Positions 43,538 to 53,984 of a DNA stretch of 64,000 nt are shown here, one piece after another. The translations under genes were made by a program, and so were the position numbers. Numbering within the stretch: the stretch's first letter is position 1; each line of letters opens with the position of its first letter. Source of the DNA: Roseomonas nitratireducens (GTDB lineage Bacteria > Pseudomonadota > Alphaproteobacteria > Acetobacterales > Acetobacteraceae); the NCBI RefSeq assembly GCF_017813355.1, contig NZ_JAGIYZ010000014.1:1-64000 (forward strand), given 5' to 3'. Under the pieces are notes generated by a model. That model did not search any database. It saw only the letters and a list, made by a program, of their open reading frames with translations, and had not been told where the DNA came from.

Positions 43538-46530
43538 CGGCCAGCCAGCACTGTCTGCGCTCTCCCATAGTCGCGCATCTCGATTAGCAGCGACACGAGA
43601 TCGGCGCGAAGATGCCGATCGTCAGGACGCTCCACCAGAAGCGCCTCGTAGATCGGCAGCGCGCGGTCTCCCGCGCCGACCCGGCGCAGAAGGGTCGCCT
43701 GCATCTTTCGTGCATCCGCGGAACGTTCGGTGCCGTTGCCGAGACGCCGCAGCGCGGCCTCGTGCCAGCGCCGCGCCCCATCGGGATCGCGCTGGCGCAG
43801 CCGGATCTCGCCCAGGATGAAGAGGCTTTCGGCATCGCCGCCCGTGGCCTGCGCATGATCCGACAGCAGGCGTTCGGCCAGCGCGGCGTCGCCCTGCCGC
43901 CAGGCGGCGAAGGCGACGCGCCTGCGCATCGCGGCATCGCCGCCGCCGGCCAGGACCATGGCCCGCTGCACCTGGTCCTCCAGCGCCTCGCTGCCGGTCT
44001 GGCCGGCAAGGCCGGCAAGCATCTGCAGCCGGTCCTGCGCCGGCTGGCGCGCGAGTTCCTCGCGCAGCGCAGCGGCGAGCCCGGCGCGGTCGCCCGCGAC
44101 CGAGAGTGCCGTGAGATAGGCGTCGCGCGCCGGTCCCGCCGCGCCACCGGCGTCCGGGGACGCGCGATAGGCCGCGATCGCGCCCCGTGCGCCGCCGCGT
44201 TCGGTCAGCAGGCGCATCCACGCCGCCTTCTCCGACCCCGAGGCCGCGCGGGCGCGCGACTCGAGCCAGGACATGGCCGCGGCGCTCGGCCGCTGTCCCC
44301 AGACGAACAGCAGCTGCCGGACCTCGGCGCTGTCCGCGCCGGCACTGGCGGCGAGCTCGCGGAAGACCGGCTCGGCCTCGCCCCGCGCGCCGCGTTCCAG
44401 CAGGCCGAAGGCAAGCTGCCGCCGCAGGGCGATCGGTAGCGCCTGGCGGCGCGCGAGCTCGACCCACAGCGCCGTGGCTTCCTGCCGCCGTCCGGCACGG
44501 TCGGCCGCCTCCGTATAGGACCAGAGCCACGCCTGGGGGTCGGCAAGCGCCATGCCGCGCAGCGCCGGCAGCATCTCGGCGCGCGCGCCGAGCTCGTTCA
44601 GCATCGCGAGCGCCGCGCCGCGCTCCGCCTCGGTCGATGCGGCGGAGAGCCGCGTGGTCCAGAGCGCGCGCAATTCAGCCGCGGCGCCGACATCGCCAGC
44701 GCGCCACGCGGCATGCCGGGCCGCCTCCAGCAGCGTCGCGTCGGCGGCGCCCTCGGCGGCGAGCTCACGCAGGATGGGCAGCGCCTGTCCGGGCTCCCCG
44801 GCATCGAGCAGCAGGCGGGCGAGGATCAGCCGCTCCGGCGCGGCGCCATGCGCGGCAAGGCGCCGCGCGGCGGCGATGGCGGTGCGACTGGCCCGCGCAT
44901 CGGCCGCGACGTGCAGCGCATCGCGCAGCAGCGCGGGCGGCGCCGTGGCGCCGGCCTCCGACGCGATCCATGCGACCGCCGCATCCTGCCGGTCGGGCAG
45001 CGCCGCCGCGGTCAGCAGCCAGGCGGCGTCGAGCGCGGCGGAAGGTCGCTGCGCGCGCAGCGCCTCGAACAAGGCAGCGCCCTGCTCCGCCTGCTCCATC
45101 CGTACGAAGGACCGTGCGATCTCAGCCAGCAGCGCGGGTGGCAGCTCGGGGCGCGCGCTGATGCGCGCGAGGATGTCGGTCGCCGGATCCGGATGGCCGA
45201 GGGCCATCAGCACGCCGGCGAAGCCGAAGGCGCGGCGCGGATCGGCCGCATCCCGGCGCGACACGAGGGCAAGCTGCGCCCAGCGCCGCGCCGCGGCCCG
45301 ATCACCGAGCTGAAGCGCCACCTCGGCCGCCAAGGCGGGATCGCCTTCGAGCACATCGGGCCCGCCCCAGGCGAGCAGGCGGCGCAGCACTTCGGTCTGC
45401 CCCGCATCAAGCGCGACGGCGGCGAGCGTCGACAGCATCGCGGCCGACGCCTGGCCCGTCGGCATCGCTTCCACTGCCGCGATCGCGCGGGTCGTCTCGC
45501 CAAGGGCGACCGACAGGCGCAGGCGCAGCGTCGCGGCTTCGACCGCGGCGCGGCCGCCAGCCTCGGCGGCCAGGGTCTCGAGACGCTCGAGGGCCGAGCG
45601 CTCCCGGCGTGCATCGATCTCGGCCTGCGCGAGCGCGAGCACCAGCGCGGGCGGCGCGGAGACACCCGCGAGCGGCTCGAGCACAAGGACGGCCAGGTCG
45701 GGCCGTCGCGCGGCGGCCAGAAAGCTTGCCAGCATCGGCGCGGCGGCCGCGGCGGCGCCGCGATCCTGCGCCGCGAGCCAGTCCCGCGCCACCGAGGCGG
45801 CCGCCTCGGCCTGGCCGGCTTCGACATGCAGCGACACGGCGAGCGCGGCTGCGTGCACGTCATAGGCTCGCGGATGCTGCCGCGCGAGGCGACGCAGCGC
45901 GGCCAGGCCTTCGGCCGGCGCGCCTGCCGACGCATCCAGCCGCGCTAGCGCGAGGAGGTCGGCCGGTTCGGCCGTCGCGTCGGCGGTCAGGCCGCGCAGC
46001 ACCGCGCGCTGCTCATCGACCTGCCCGAGCGCGCCGTGCAGGCCGGCGATCTCGCGCAGCCGCGGCTGAGCCGGCGCGACCGCCTGCAGTGCGACCAGCG
46101 CCCGCAACAGGCCGGCGCGGTCCTCGCCCAGCTGGCGACGATAGGCGACCAGGGCCTCGAGCACCTGCCGGTCGCGCGGACGTTCGGCGGCCAGCGGTTC
46201 GAGGAGCGCGATGGCGGCGCGCATGTCGCCGGTCTCGGCCCGCGCACGCGCGAGCGCCGCAACGGTCGCGGGGGACCGCTCACCATCGGCGTAGCGCTGC
46301 TCCAGCAGGCTGCGCGCGCCCTCGGCATCGCCTGATTCGAGGCGCAGCAGTGCCATTTCCTGCCCGCGCGGGATCAGCGCGATGCTCGCGCCGATCACGC
46401 CCAGCACGGCGAGCGCGAGCGGCAGCCGGTAGCCGCGCGAGGGGCGCGGCGCGGTTTGCGCCTGGGGACGCGCGAGTTCGATGCGGATCCGCGGTTGGAC
46501 GGGGACCGGCAGCGACGGAGCCTGGCTCAT
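43534..46530 (-). CDS. Membrane-anchored TPR protein, separate PelB N-terminal part
   Basis: A 998-residue protein. One hydrophobic helix at about residues 35-53 (LPLALAVLGVIGASIALI) lies after a basic, proline-rich start and has no signal-cleavage site, so the protein should stay in the inner membrane with the rest in the periplasm. From residue 60 to the end it is a continuous alpha-helical solenoid of TPR-like pairs. By position between the hydrolase gene and the barrel gene it equals the TPR part of PelB, which in Pseudomonas guides the polymer and contacts PelA. GGGAGG precedes the ATG. Confidence 0.72.
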   Translation of the reverse strand: MSQAPSLPVPVQPRIRIELARPQAQTAPRPSRGYRLPLALAVLGVIGASIALIPRGQEMALLRLESGDAEGARSLLEQRYADGERSPATVAALARARAETGDMRAAIALLEPLAAERPRDRQVLEALVAYRRQLGEDRAGLLRALVALQAVAPAQPRLREIAGLHGALGQVDEQRAVLRGLTADATAEPADLLALARLDASAGAPAEGLAALRRLARQHPRAYDVHAAALAVSLHVEAGQAEAAASVARDWLAAQDRGAAAAAAPMLASFLAAARRPDLAVLVLEPLAGVSAPPALVLALAQAEIDARRERSALERLETLAAEAGGRAAVEAATLRLRLSVALGETTRAIAAVEAMPTGQASAAMLSTLAAVALDAGQTEVLRRLLAWGGPDVLEGDPALAAEVALQLGDRAAARRWAQLALVSRRDAADPRRAFGFAGVLMALGHPDPATDILARISARPELPPALLAEIARSFVRMEQAEQGAALFEALRAQRPSAALDAAWLLTAAALPDRQDAAVAWIASEAGATAPPALLRDALHVAADARASRTAIAAARRLAAHGAAPERLILARLLLDAGEPGQALPILRELAAEGAADATLLEAARHAAWRAGDVGAAAELRALWTTRLSAASTEAERGAALAMLNELGARAEMLPALRGMALADPQAWLWSYTEAADRAGRRQEATALWVELARRQALPIALRRQLAFGLLERGARGEAEPVFRELAASAGADSAEVRQLLFVWGQRPSAAAMSWLESRARAASGSEKAAWMRLLTERGGARGAIAAYRASPDAGGAAGPARDAYLTALSVAGDRAGLAAALREELARQPAQDRLQMLAGLAGQTGSEALEDQVQRAMVLAGGGDAAMRRRVAFAAWRQGDAALAERLLSDHAQATGGDAESLFILGEIRLRQRDPDGARRWHEAALRRLGNGTERSADARKMQATLLRRVGAGDRALPIYEALLVERPDDRHLRADLVSLLIEMRDYGRAQTVLAGR

Positions 46531-47420
46531 GATGCCTCCCTCGGCGGCGGGACGATGCGCGTGAGATCCGGCGTGGCGACATAGGGCACGAAGCCGTTGC
46601 GGCGCTGCTCGGCGTAGATCCGCGCGATGCCGTCGCGGTCGGCGGGATCCCAGTAGTCGAGCGAGTACAGCCGCAGCGAGGGGAAGCGGCGCCGCGCTTC
46701 CCACATCAGGTCGCGCTGCCAGGCGTAGTCGTTCTCCGGCAGGCGTCGATAGGTCGTGCCGTCGGCCTCGTGCGTCGTGCGCACCGATTCGCCGAGCAGC
46801 ATGTCGAACTGTCCGACCAGGTTCGGAAGCAGGGCGTAGCCGCGATTGACCATGATGCCGGCGGCAGGGAAGCGGCGCCGCATGCGCCGCACGAGCCCCG
46901 CGGCCGCGTCGATCATGCCGGCATGGCGCCGGGGTTCGCGCTGCTCCAGATATTCGGCATCGTCGAGCGTATCGAGGAAGACGCCGTCGAAGCCGCGCGC
47001 GAGCACGGCCGGGACGATGCGGTCGAGCACGAGCCGTTCCCACAGCGGTGCCCGCATGTCGACGAACCAGGCGTCGGGCCAGCTCGGGTTCCGCCCGAGC
47101 AGGATGCCCCCCGCCTCGGCCTCGGCGAAGTAGGCGCGGCTCGCATGCACCTCGCCCATGCTGACATAGCCGAGCATCCGCGCGCCCGGGGCGCGCCGCG
47201 CGAGCAGGGCAGCCGGTGCCTCGGCATCCAGCACGACGAGGTCGTAGTCGCCGATGGGCGCGGCCTCGTCGCGGCCGTAGTAGACGAGAAAGCGGCACTC
47301 CACGCCCGGGCAGGCCCGCGCCGCGAAGCCGCCGACCGCGCCGGCGCCGAGGATGGCGGCCGCGAGCCGGCGCCCGATGCCCGCCGCCCCGCGCCCCGTC
47401 ACGCCGCCATTCCCCTTCAT
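46527..47420 (-). CDS. Stand-alone GH114 glycoside hydrolase, PelA hydrolase domain
   Basis: A 297-residue protein with a hydrophobic leader (GIGRRLAAAILGAGAVGGFAARA). Then comes an (alpha/beta)8-type GH114 domain: FLVYYGRDEAAPIGDYDLVVLDAEAP, MLGYVSMGEVH, WFVDMRAPLWERLVLDRIVPAVLARGFDGVFLDTLDD, IMVNRGYALLP, LYSLDYWDP. The paired acidic residues of the family are in GEVH and FLDTLDD. In Pseudomonas this alpha-1,4-N-acetylgalactosaminidase is the first domain of PelA; here it stands alone and would act in the periplasm. Its stop overlaps the TPR gene start by four bases. The ATG at 47420 was chosen over a GTG one codon upstream. Confidence 0.85.
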   Translation of the reverse strand: MKGNGGVTGRGAAGIGRRLAAAILGAGAVGGFAARACPGVECRFLVYYGRDEAAPIGDYDLVVLDAEAPAALLARRAPGARMLGYVSMGEVHASRAYFAEAEAGGILLGRNPSWPDAWFVDMRAPLWERLVLDRIVPAVLARGFDGVFLDTLDDAEYLEQREPRRHAGMIDAAAGLVRRMRRRFPAAGIMVNRGYALLPNLVGQFDMLLGESVRTTHEADGTTYRRLPENDYAWQRDLMWEARRRFPSLRLYSLDYWDPADRDGIARIYAEQRRNGFVPYVATPDLTRIVPPPREAS

Positions 47421-47436
47421 CACGCGCCCTGCTCCG

Positions 47437-49260
<1,824 letters not shown>

Positions 49261-49327
49261 GCCGCAGTCTCCTTGCCGGGCGCCCCGAGGGACACCTCAC
49301 CTGGTCAAACTGCCCCCGCAGTCCATC

Positions 49328-49696
49328 CTAGTGACCGGCGCCGAAGTGACGCCGCACAAGGGTCTCCAATCCGTCGCGCGCGACGGGCTTGCGCAGCGTC
49401 ACGGCGTCGCCGCCCGTGTTGCGCGCAACTTCCTGCATCGTCTCCAGTTCCCGCGCGGCCGCGACGAGGAACAGCGGCCGGGCCTGGCTCATCTCGCCCG
49501 GCTCGTCGTCCTGCTCCCAGCGCGGCGCGGTGTCGATGGTCTCGAGCATCGCGGTGGACTGGAGCGCGCCGGCGAGTCGTGCCGCCTCCGCCGCACTGCT
49601 CGCCACCAGCACGCGGCAGTCGAGCGGCGCGAGGATGGCCTTGTAGAGCCGCGCCGAGAGGACGTTGTCGTCGACGATGATCACCGTCTGAGTCAT
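49328..49696 (-). CDS. Degenerate single-domain receiver protein
   Basis: A 122-residue CheY-like protein: VIIVDDNVLSARLYKAIL with the acidic pair at the N-terminus and the conserved lysine in TLRKPV near the C-terminus. The middle strand that should carry the phospho-acceptor aspartate reads ALQSTAMLETIDTAP, with no Asp at the right place, and a charged insert (EQDDEPGEMSQ) follows. It is therefore likely a pseudo-receiver that works by binding rather than by phosphorylation. GGGGGAA lies before the ATG at 49696; the longer frame upstream has no ribosome site. It sits between the RTX deacetylase and glmS genes. Confidence 0.72.
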   Translation of the reverse strand: MTQTVIIVDDNVLSARLYKAILAPLDCRVLVASSAAEAARLAGALQSTAMLETIDTAPRWEQDDEPGEMSQARPLFLVAAARELETMQEVARNTGGDAVTLRKPVARDGLETLVRRHFGAGH

Positions 49697-49766
49697 TGAG
49701 GCGGTTCCCCCTGTCGGCGAAGGGATGGTTGAGGGATGCGCTTCGGTCAGCATGTCGCGCACCACG

Positions 49767-52700
49767 TCAGGCAATGATGATGATGTCGGAGGCGGAGAGC
49801 GCCGGTAGGCCGGTGAAGTCGGCGACCGCGACGCGGCCGATCAGGCCGATCCCGTCCGCATCCCACCAGAGCCGGCCGAGGTCGCTTTCGTAGACGAACT
49901 GTCCGACGCCGGCGGAGTTGGCGTCCCCCGTGGTGTTCGTGATGAAGCGACCGGTCGCGCCGACATCCATCCCCGCGGCCAGGAACCCGCCAAAGCCGGC
50001 GGCGGAGATCGCGATCTTGTCCACGCCCGTGGCGTAGTCCGTGATCCGGTCGACGTTGTGCTGGCTGCTGTTGAAGCGGAACACGTCCGCCTCGGAGCCG
50101 CCCGTGAGCAGGTCGTTGCCGGCGCCGCCGATCAGCGTGTCGGCCCCGGCGCCACCGGTGATCGTGTCGTTCTCGGTGGATCCGTCCAGCCAGTCATTAC
50201 CACCATTGCCGACCATGCTGTCGGCACCGCCGCCACCGAGCAGGGTATCCGCGTTGTTCACGCCCAGCAGCGTGTCATTGCCACCGAGGCCGGACAGCAC
50301 GTTGGAGACAGCGGCATTGCCCTCGATGCGGTTGGCGGAGGCGTTGCCCGTGCCGGTGCCGGCGGTGCCGGTCAGCACGAGGTGCTCGATCGCGGTGCCG
50401 AGCGTGTAGTTGATGCTCGACTGCACCGTGTCGGCGGCGCCGGCGGCATCGACGACGACATCGCCGGTGTTGTCGATCGAGTACCAGTCGTTGCCGTTGC
50501 CGCCGACGAGGGAGTCGGCACCCGTGCCACCGTCCAGCGAGTCATTGCCGTCGCCGGCGGAGAGCGTGTCGTTGCCGCCGGCGCCCACGAGCCGGTTTAC
50601 GCCCGTATTGCCCGTGATGAGGTTTGCGAGTGCGTTGCCGGTGCCGTCGATGGAGGCGGTACCGGTCAGGACGAGGCGTTCGATATCCGCGCCCAGGGTG
50701 AAGGTGGCGGATGCGCGCACCTCGTCGGTCCCCTGGCCGGCGCCCTCGACGACGGTGTCGGACGAGGAGTCGACGATGAAGATGTCGTTCCCCGCGCCGC
50801 CGGCCATCGAGTCGTTACCGGCGCCGCCATCGATCGTGTCGTTGCCCGAGCCGCCACCGAGCGTGTTCGCGCCCGAATTGCCGAGGATCCGGTTGGCGAG
50901 GACGTTTCCGAAGCCGGAGATCGAGTCAGTACCGGTCAGCACCAGATGTTCGACATTGTCGGACAGCGTGTGGGTTGCCGAGGCGTGAACCGTATCCACG
51001 CCCGAGGTGGCGAGTTCGACCACCACGTCGCCCACATTGTCGACCTTGTAGAGGTCACTGCCGCCGCCGCCCTTCATGGTGTCGGCGGCAGACCCGCCAT
51101 CGAGCGTATCGTTGCCCGCCGCGCCAAGGATAAGGTCGCCGTTCAGCGTACCGAACAGCGCCTCGCTGTTCGTCGTCCCGATCCGGGCGATGCCACCCTC
51201 CCGCACGATGCCGCCGGCGCCGATCGCGACCACGTTCAGCGTGTGCACCGCGTTCGACAGCGGCGCGACGGAAAGCGACCAGGCGCCGGCGCCGTCCGCC
51301 ACCACCGTGCCGAGCGTCGCGGCACCCTCCGTCACGGTCACGGTCGCGCCGGCCGATGCCGTGCCGGTGATCAGCGAGCGGGTGAGGTTGGTGGAGACGT
51401 CGGCGATGGCCGGTGCGGCGATGACGCCCGTCGGCGGCACGAGGTTCACCGCCACGTTGTGCAGGCCGAGGCTCGGCAGCAGCAGCTCCAGCATCCCGTC
51501 CTGCATCTTGGTGACGGTTGCGCCCGTGACCGACACGGCGAACTCGTTCGCCGCGAAGGTCTTCAGGTCGACCAGCACCTTGCCTTCGCCGTTCAGGACG
51601 AAGGAGATGTTGGACCCGTCGCCGGTCACGGAGATGAGCTTGCCGCGCGCGGGCAGCTGGACGATGTGCGTCACGTCCGCCGGCGCGGTGCCGAGCGCGA
51701 TCGTGAAGTTGCTGTCGCCCGCGGGCAGGAAGACGCTGTCGCCATCATAGGCGTACCAGGCGCTGCCGCCGGTGATCGAGACGCTGGCGATCGCGGTGTC
51801 GAGGTCGAGCTGGAAGGTGTTGAGCGCGCCCCGGACCTCGGCGGAGATGGTGTTCGTGCCCGCGTTGAAGGTGTAGTTCAGCGTCGCCTGCTCGAAGGCC
51901 GCGAGCCGCGCGGCGAGGTCGGCGAGGGTGACGAATTCGGCGCCGTAGTTGTAGGCGGCCTCGATCAGCGGCTTGAAGGTCGCCTCGTTGCCGTAGACCT
52001 TGTTGTCGCCGGTGTTCCAGCCGGTCAGCCCGTAGTCGTGCCAGGGGAAGACCACCACAGGCAGGTCGGCGAGGCGAACGGCGTCGTTCCATTCCTGGAG
52101 CCATCCGGCCGCGGCCTGCTCGAGCGTCAGGTTCTTCCAGCCGGTCTGCGTGAAGTCGGAGGAGATGTTGGGCGCGATGTAGATGCCCTTGCTCGTATCC
52201 GGCGTCAGGTAGCCGAAGGCGCCAGGATACCCGGCGCCGACCATCGCGTTACCGCCGGTGAGGTAGTTGTAATAGTCGAGGACCTTCAGCGAGACGGCGG
52301 TGCTCTGCGGCATGCCGGGGATGGCCGCGCCTTCGATGGTCAGGCCAGGAATGTTGGCCTGGAGCGCCAGCTTCGACCATTCGAACTCCTGCTGCAGTTC
52401 GGCGTTGGTCAGCAGGTTCGTGTCGAACGGGTGGGAGTAGGAGTGCGAGCCGAGCTCGTTTCCGAGCGCGATGAGCCGCTGGTAGTAGGGCAGCGAAGCG
52501 GCCCAGTCGACGCCCGCCCCGTCGGTCAGGTCGTTGTCGCCGGTGGTCGTGAAGTCGTCGCCGAGATTGAGGTAGTAGGAGCCGACGAAGTTGTACTGCG
52601 TCTTCCAGCGCTCCAGGATCTCCATCATCACGTCGTAGATGCCGGGCTCGTTGCCCGGTGGATTGACGGCGCCGACCTCCTGCGACTGGTCCATGTCGTT

Positions 52701-53984
52701 GCGGGAGGCGAAGATCGCCGTGTGGCGGCTCATCTCCAGCCGCACCTCCGGCGCGACGAGGTTCGAGACCACCCAGTCGAGCGCGCGGGACAGGAGGTTG
52801 TTGTCCGCGAGCATGCCCTCGGTCGCGAAGTGCACGTTCCGACCGCCGGTGACGGTCGTGTAGATCGCGTTCGTGGTCGTCTGCGTGCCGGTCTCGAGGT
52901 CCGTCAGCGTCTGGGTGGCGAGGACCTCGTGGGAGACGCCGTTGAGGACGCCGAAGGTCTGCGTGCCGATCGGGCCGAAGACGTTGGTGTAGGTGCGGAT
53001 GGTCTCGCCCGTCGCGAGGTCGTCGACGATCGGATTGGTCGAGGCGGTCGCCTTGACGTCGATCTGCGTCAGCGTGCCGTCGGAGGAAACGAGCTGCAGC
53101 CCCATCAGCTGCTTGAGGCGGCCGTAGGAGTCGCCTGCGATCGCACTGCCCGTCTGGTCGTTCGTCATGAAGTTGCCGGCCGTGATCAGGCCGACGCCGT
53201 AGTCGTAGACGGCGCTCGTCAGCGCGGTGGTGATGGCGCCGACCTTGGCGCTGTCCACATGCGAGAAGGAGGGGAAGATGATGCTGTCGTACTGCGACAG
53301 CTTCGAGATGTCGGTGAGGTCCGCCTCGGTGAGGATGTCGTAGGGGACACCGGCCATCGCCGCCTGGTTCTGGGCGGAGGCGAAGAGCTGGGTGTAGGCG
53401 GTGGAGGGGGTCGAGGTCGCTGCGTCGCCGCCGAAGAACTTGTAGGCGGTGGTCTCGGAGTAGACGATCGCGACCTTCATCGCCGAACCGTTCGAGCCAC
53501 TGGGGGCGACGGTGTAGGGCGTGCCGGAATAGTTGCCCGGGACGAAGGTCGTGTTGTTGACGTCGATCAGAACGTCCATCGCCGGATTGACGGCGTCGTT
53601 CAGCGATGCCAGCGAAACGGCGAGTTCGACGGTCTTGCCGTCGGCGCTCCGCGCGTACTGCACGCTTGCACCAACCACCGGAATGAGGCCGGCGCCGCCG
53701 GAGTAAAGGAACGGCACGCCGCTCGCGCCGAAGTCGATGTTGTACTCGGCACCCCCGGTGTTCCCGAAAATCTGGAAGCCGGTCGAGGCGTTCTGATCCG
53801 TATTCAGCCAAATCGTCGTATTCGCACCGATCTGTACCGGCGCGACGATCGCCATATAGAGCGTTACGCCGTCGATCCTGCCATAGACGTCGTAGCCGCT
53901 GACCCAATTCGTCGGATAGCCGAGGCGGTCCGCGAAGGTCCAATCAGTCGTAAGGCCGTCGACGAGGATCGATGATCCGGACAT
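49767..53984 (-). CDS. RTX-repeat protein carrying a PelA-type polysaccharide deacetylase
   Basis: A 1405-residue protein without a signal peptide; GGAGGGGAG lies before the ATG. Domains by eye: beta-rich, carbohydrate-binding-like (1-160); alpha/beta amidotransferase- or reductase-like (165-405), like the second PelA domain; deacetylase (about 415-690); beta domain (700-850); Ig-like domain (850-930); four blocks of RTX repeats such as GGAGNDTL (940-1330); C-terminal signal ending SASDIIIIA. The deacetylase metal residues are seen in FASRNDMDQSQ (near residue 430) and the H-x3-H of GSHSYSHPF (near 510). The repeats and tail point to type I secretion. As first gene of the Pel-type locus it should deacetylate the polymer outside the cell. 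No type I exporter is in the window. Confidence 0.8.
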   Translation of the reverse strand: MSGSSILVDGLTTDWTFADRLGYPTNWVSGYDVYGRIDGVTLYMAIVAPVQIGANTTIWLNTDQNASTGFQIFGNTGGAEYNIDFGASGVPFLYSGGAGLIPVVGASVQYARSADGKTVELAVSLASLNDAVNPAMDVLIDVNNTTFVPGNYSGTPYTVAPSGSNGSAMKVAIVYSETTAYKFFGGDAATSTPSTAYTQLFASAQNQAAMAGVPYDILTEADLTDISKLSQYDSIIFPSFSHVDSAKVGAITTALTSAVYDYGVGLITAGNFMTNDQTGSAIAGDSYGRLKQLMGLQLVSSDGTLTQIDVKATASTNPIVDDLATGETIRTYTNVFGPIGTQTFGVLNGVSHEVLATQTLTDLETGTQTTTNAIYTTVTGGRNVHFATEGMLADNNLLSRALDWVVSNLVAPEVRLEMSRHTAIFASRNDMDQSQEVGAVNPPGNEPGIYDVMMEILERWKTQYNFVGSYYLNLGDDFTTTGDNDLTDGAGVDWAASLPYYQRLIALGNELGSHSYSHPFDTNLLTNAELQQEFEWSKLALQANIPGLTIEGAAIPGMPQSTAVSLKVLDYYNYLTGGNAMVGAGYPGAFGYLTPDTSKGIYIAPNISSDFTQTGWKNLTLEQAAAGWLQEWNDAVRLADLPVVVFPWHDYGLTGWNTGDNKVYGNEATFKPLIEAAYNYGAEFVTLADLAARLAAFEQATLNYTFNAGTNTISAEVRGALNTFQLDLDTAIASVSITGGSAWYAYDGDSVFLPAGDSNFTIALGTAPADVTHIVQLPARGKLISVTGDGSNISFVLNGEGKVLVDLKTFAANEFAVSVTGATVTKMQDGMLELLLPSLGLHNVAVNLVPPTGVIAAPAIADVSTNLTRSLITGTASAGATVTVTEGAATLGTVVADGAGAWSLSVAPLSNAVHTLNVVAIGAGGIVREGGIARIGTTNSEALFGTLNGDLILGAAGNDTLDGGSAADTMKGGGGSDLYKVDNVGDVVVELATSGVDTVHASATHTLSDNVEHLVLTGTDSISGFGNVLANRILGNSGANTLGGGSGNDTIDGGAGNDSMAGGAGNDIFIVDSSSDTVVEGAGQGTDEVRASATFTLGADIERLVLTGTASIDGTGNALANLITGNTGVNRLVGAGGNDTLSAGDGNDSLDGGTGADSLVGGNGNDWYSIDNTGDVVVDAAGAADTVQSSINYTLGTAIEHLVLTGTAGTGTGNASANRIEGNAAVSNVLSGLGGNDTLLGVNNADTLLGGGGADSMVGNGGNDWLDGSTENDTITGGAGADTLIGGAGNDLLTGGSEADVFRFNSSQHNVDRITDYATGVDKIAISAAGFGGFLAAGMDVGATGRFITNTTGDANSAGVGQFVYESDLGRLWWDADGIGLIGRVAVADFTGLPALSASDIIIIA

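Noticed and set aside
50058-51140. Regular repeats in the RTX region considered as a CRISPR or non-coding array.
   Set aside because: The periodicity is the 27-base (nine-residue) coding repeat of GGxGxDxxx motifs, without constant repeats and unique spacers.
50058-53975. A 1305-codon plus-strand frame opposite the RTX protein gene.
   Set aside because: It is the antisense shadow of the repeat-rich gene; composition is Gly/Arg/Val-rich with no domain, and the minus-strand gene has a ribosome site and clear domains.
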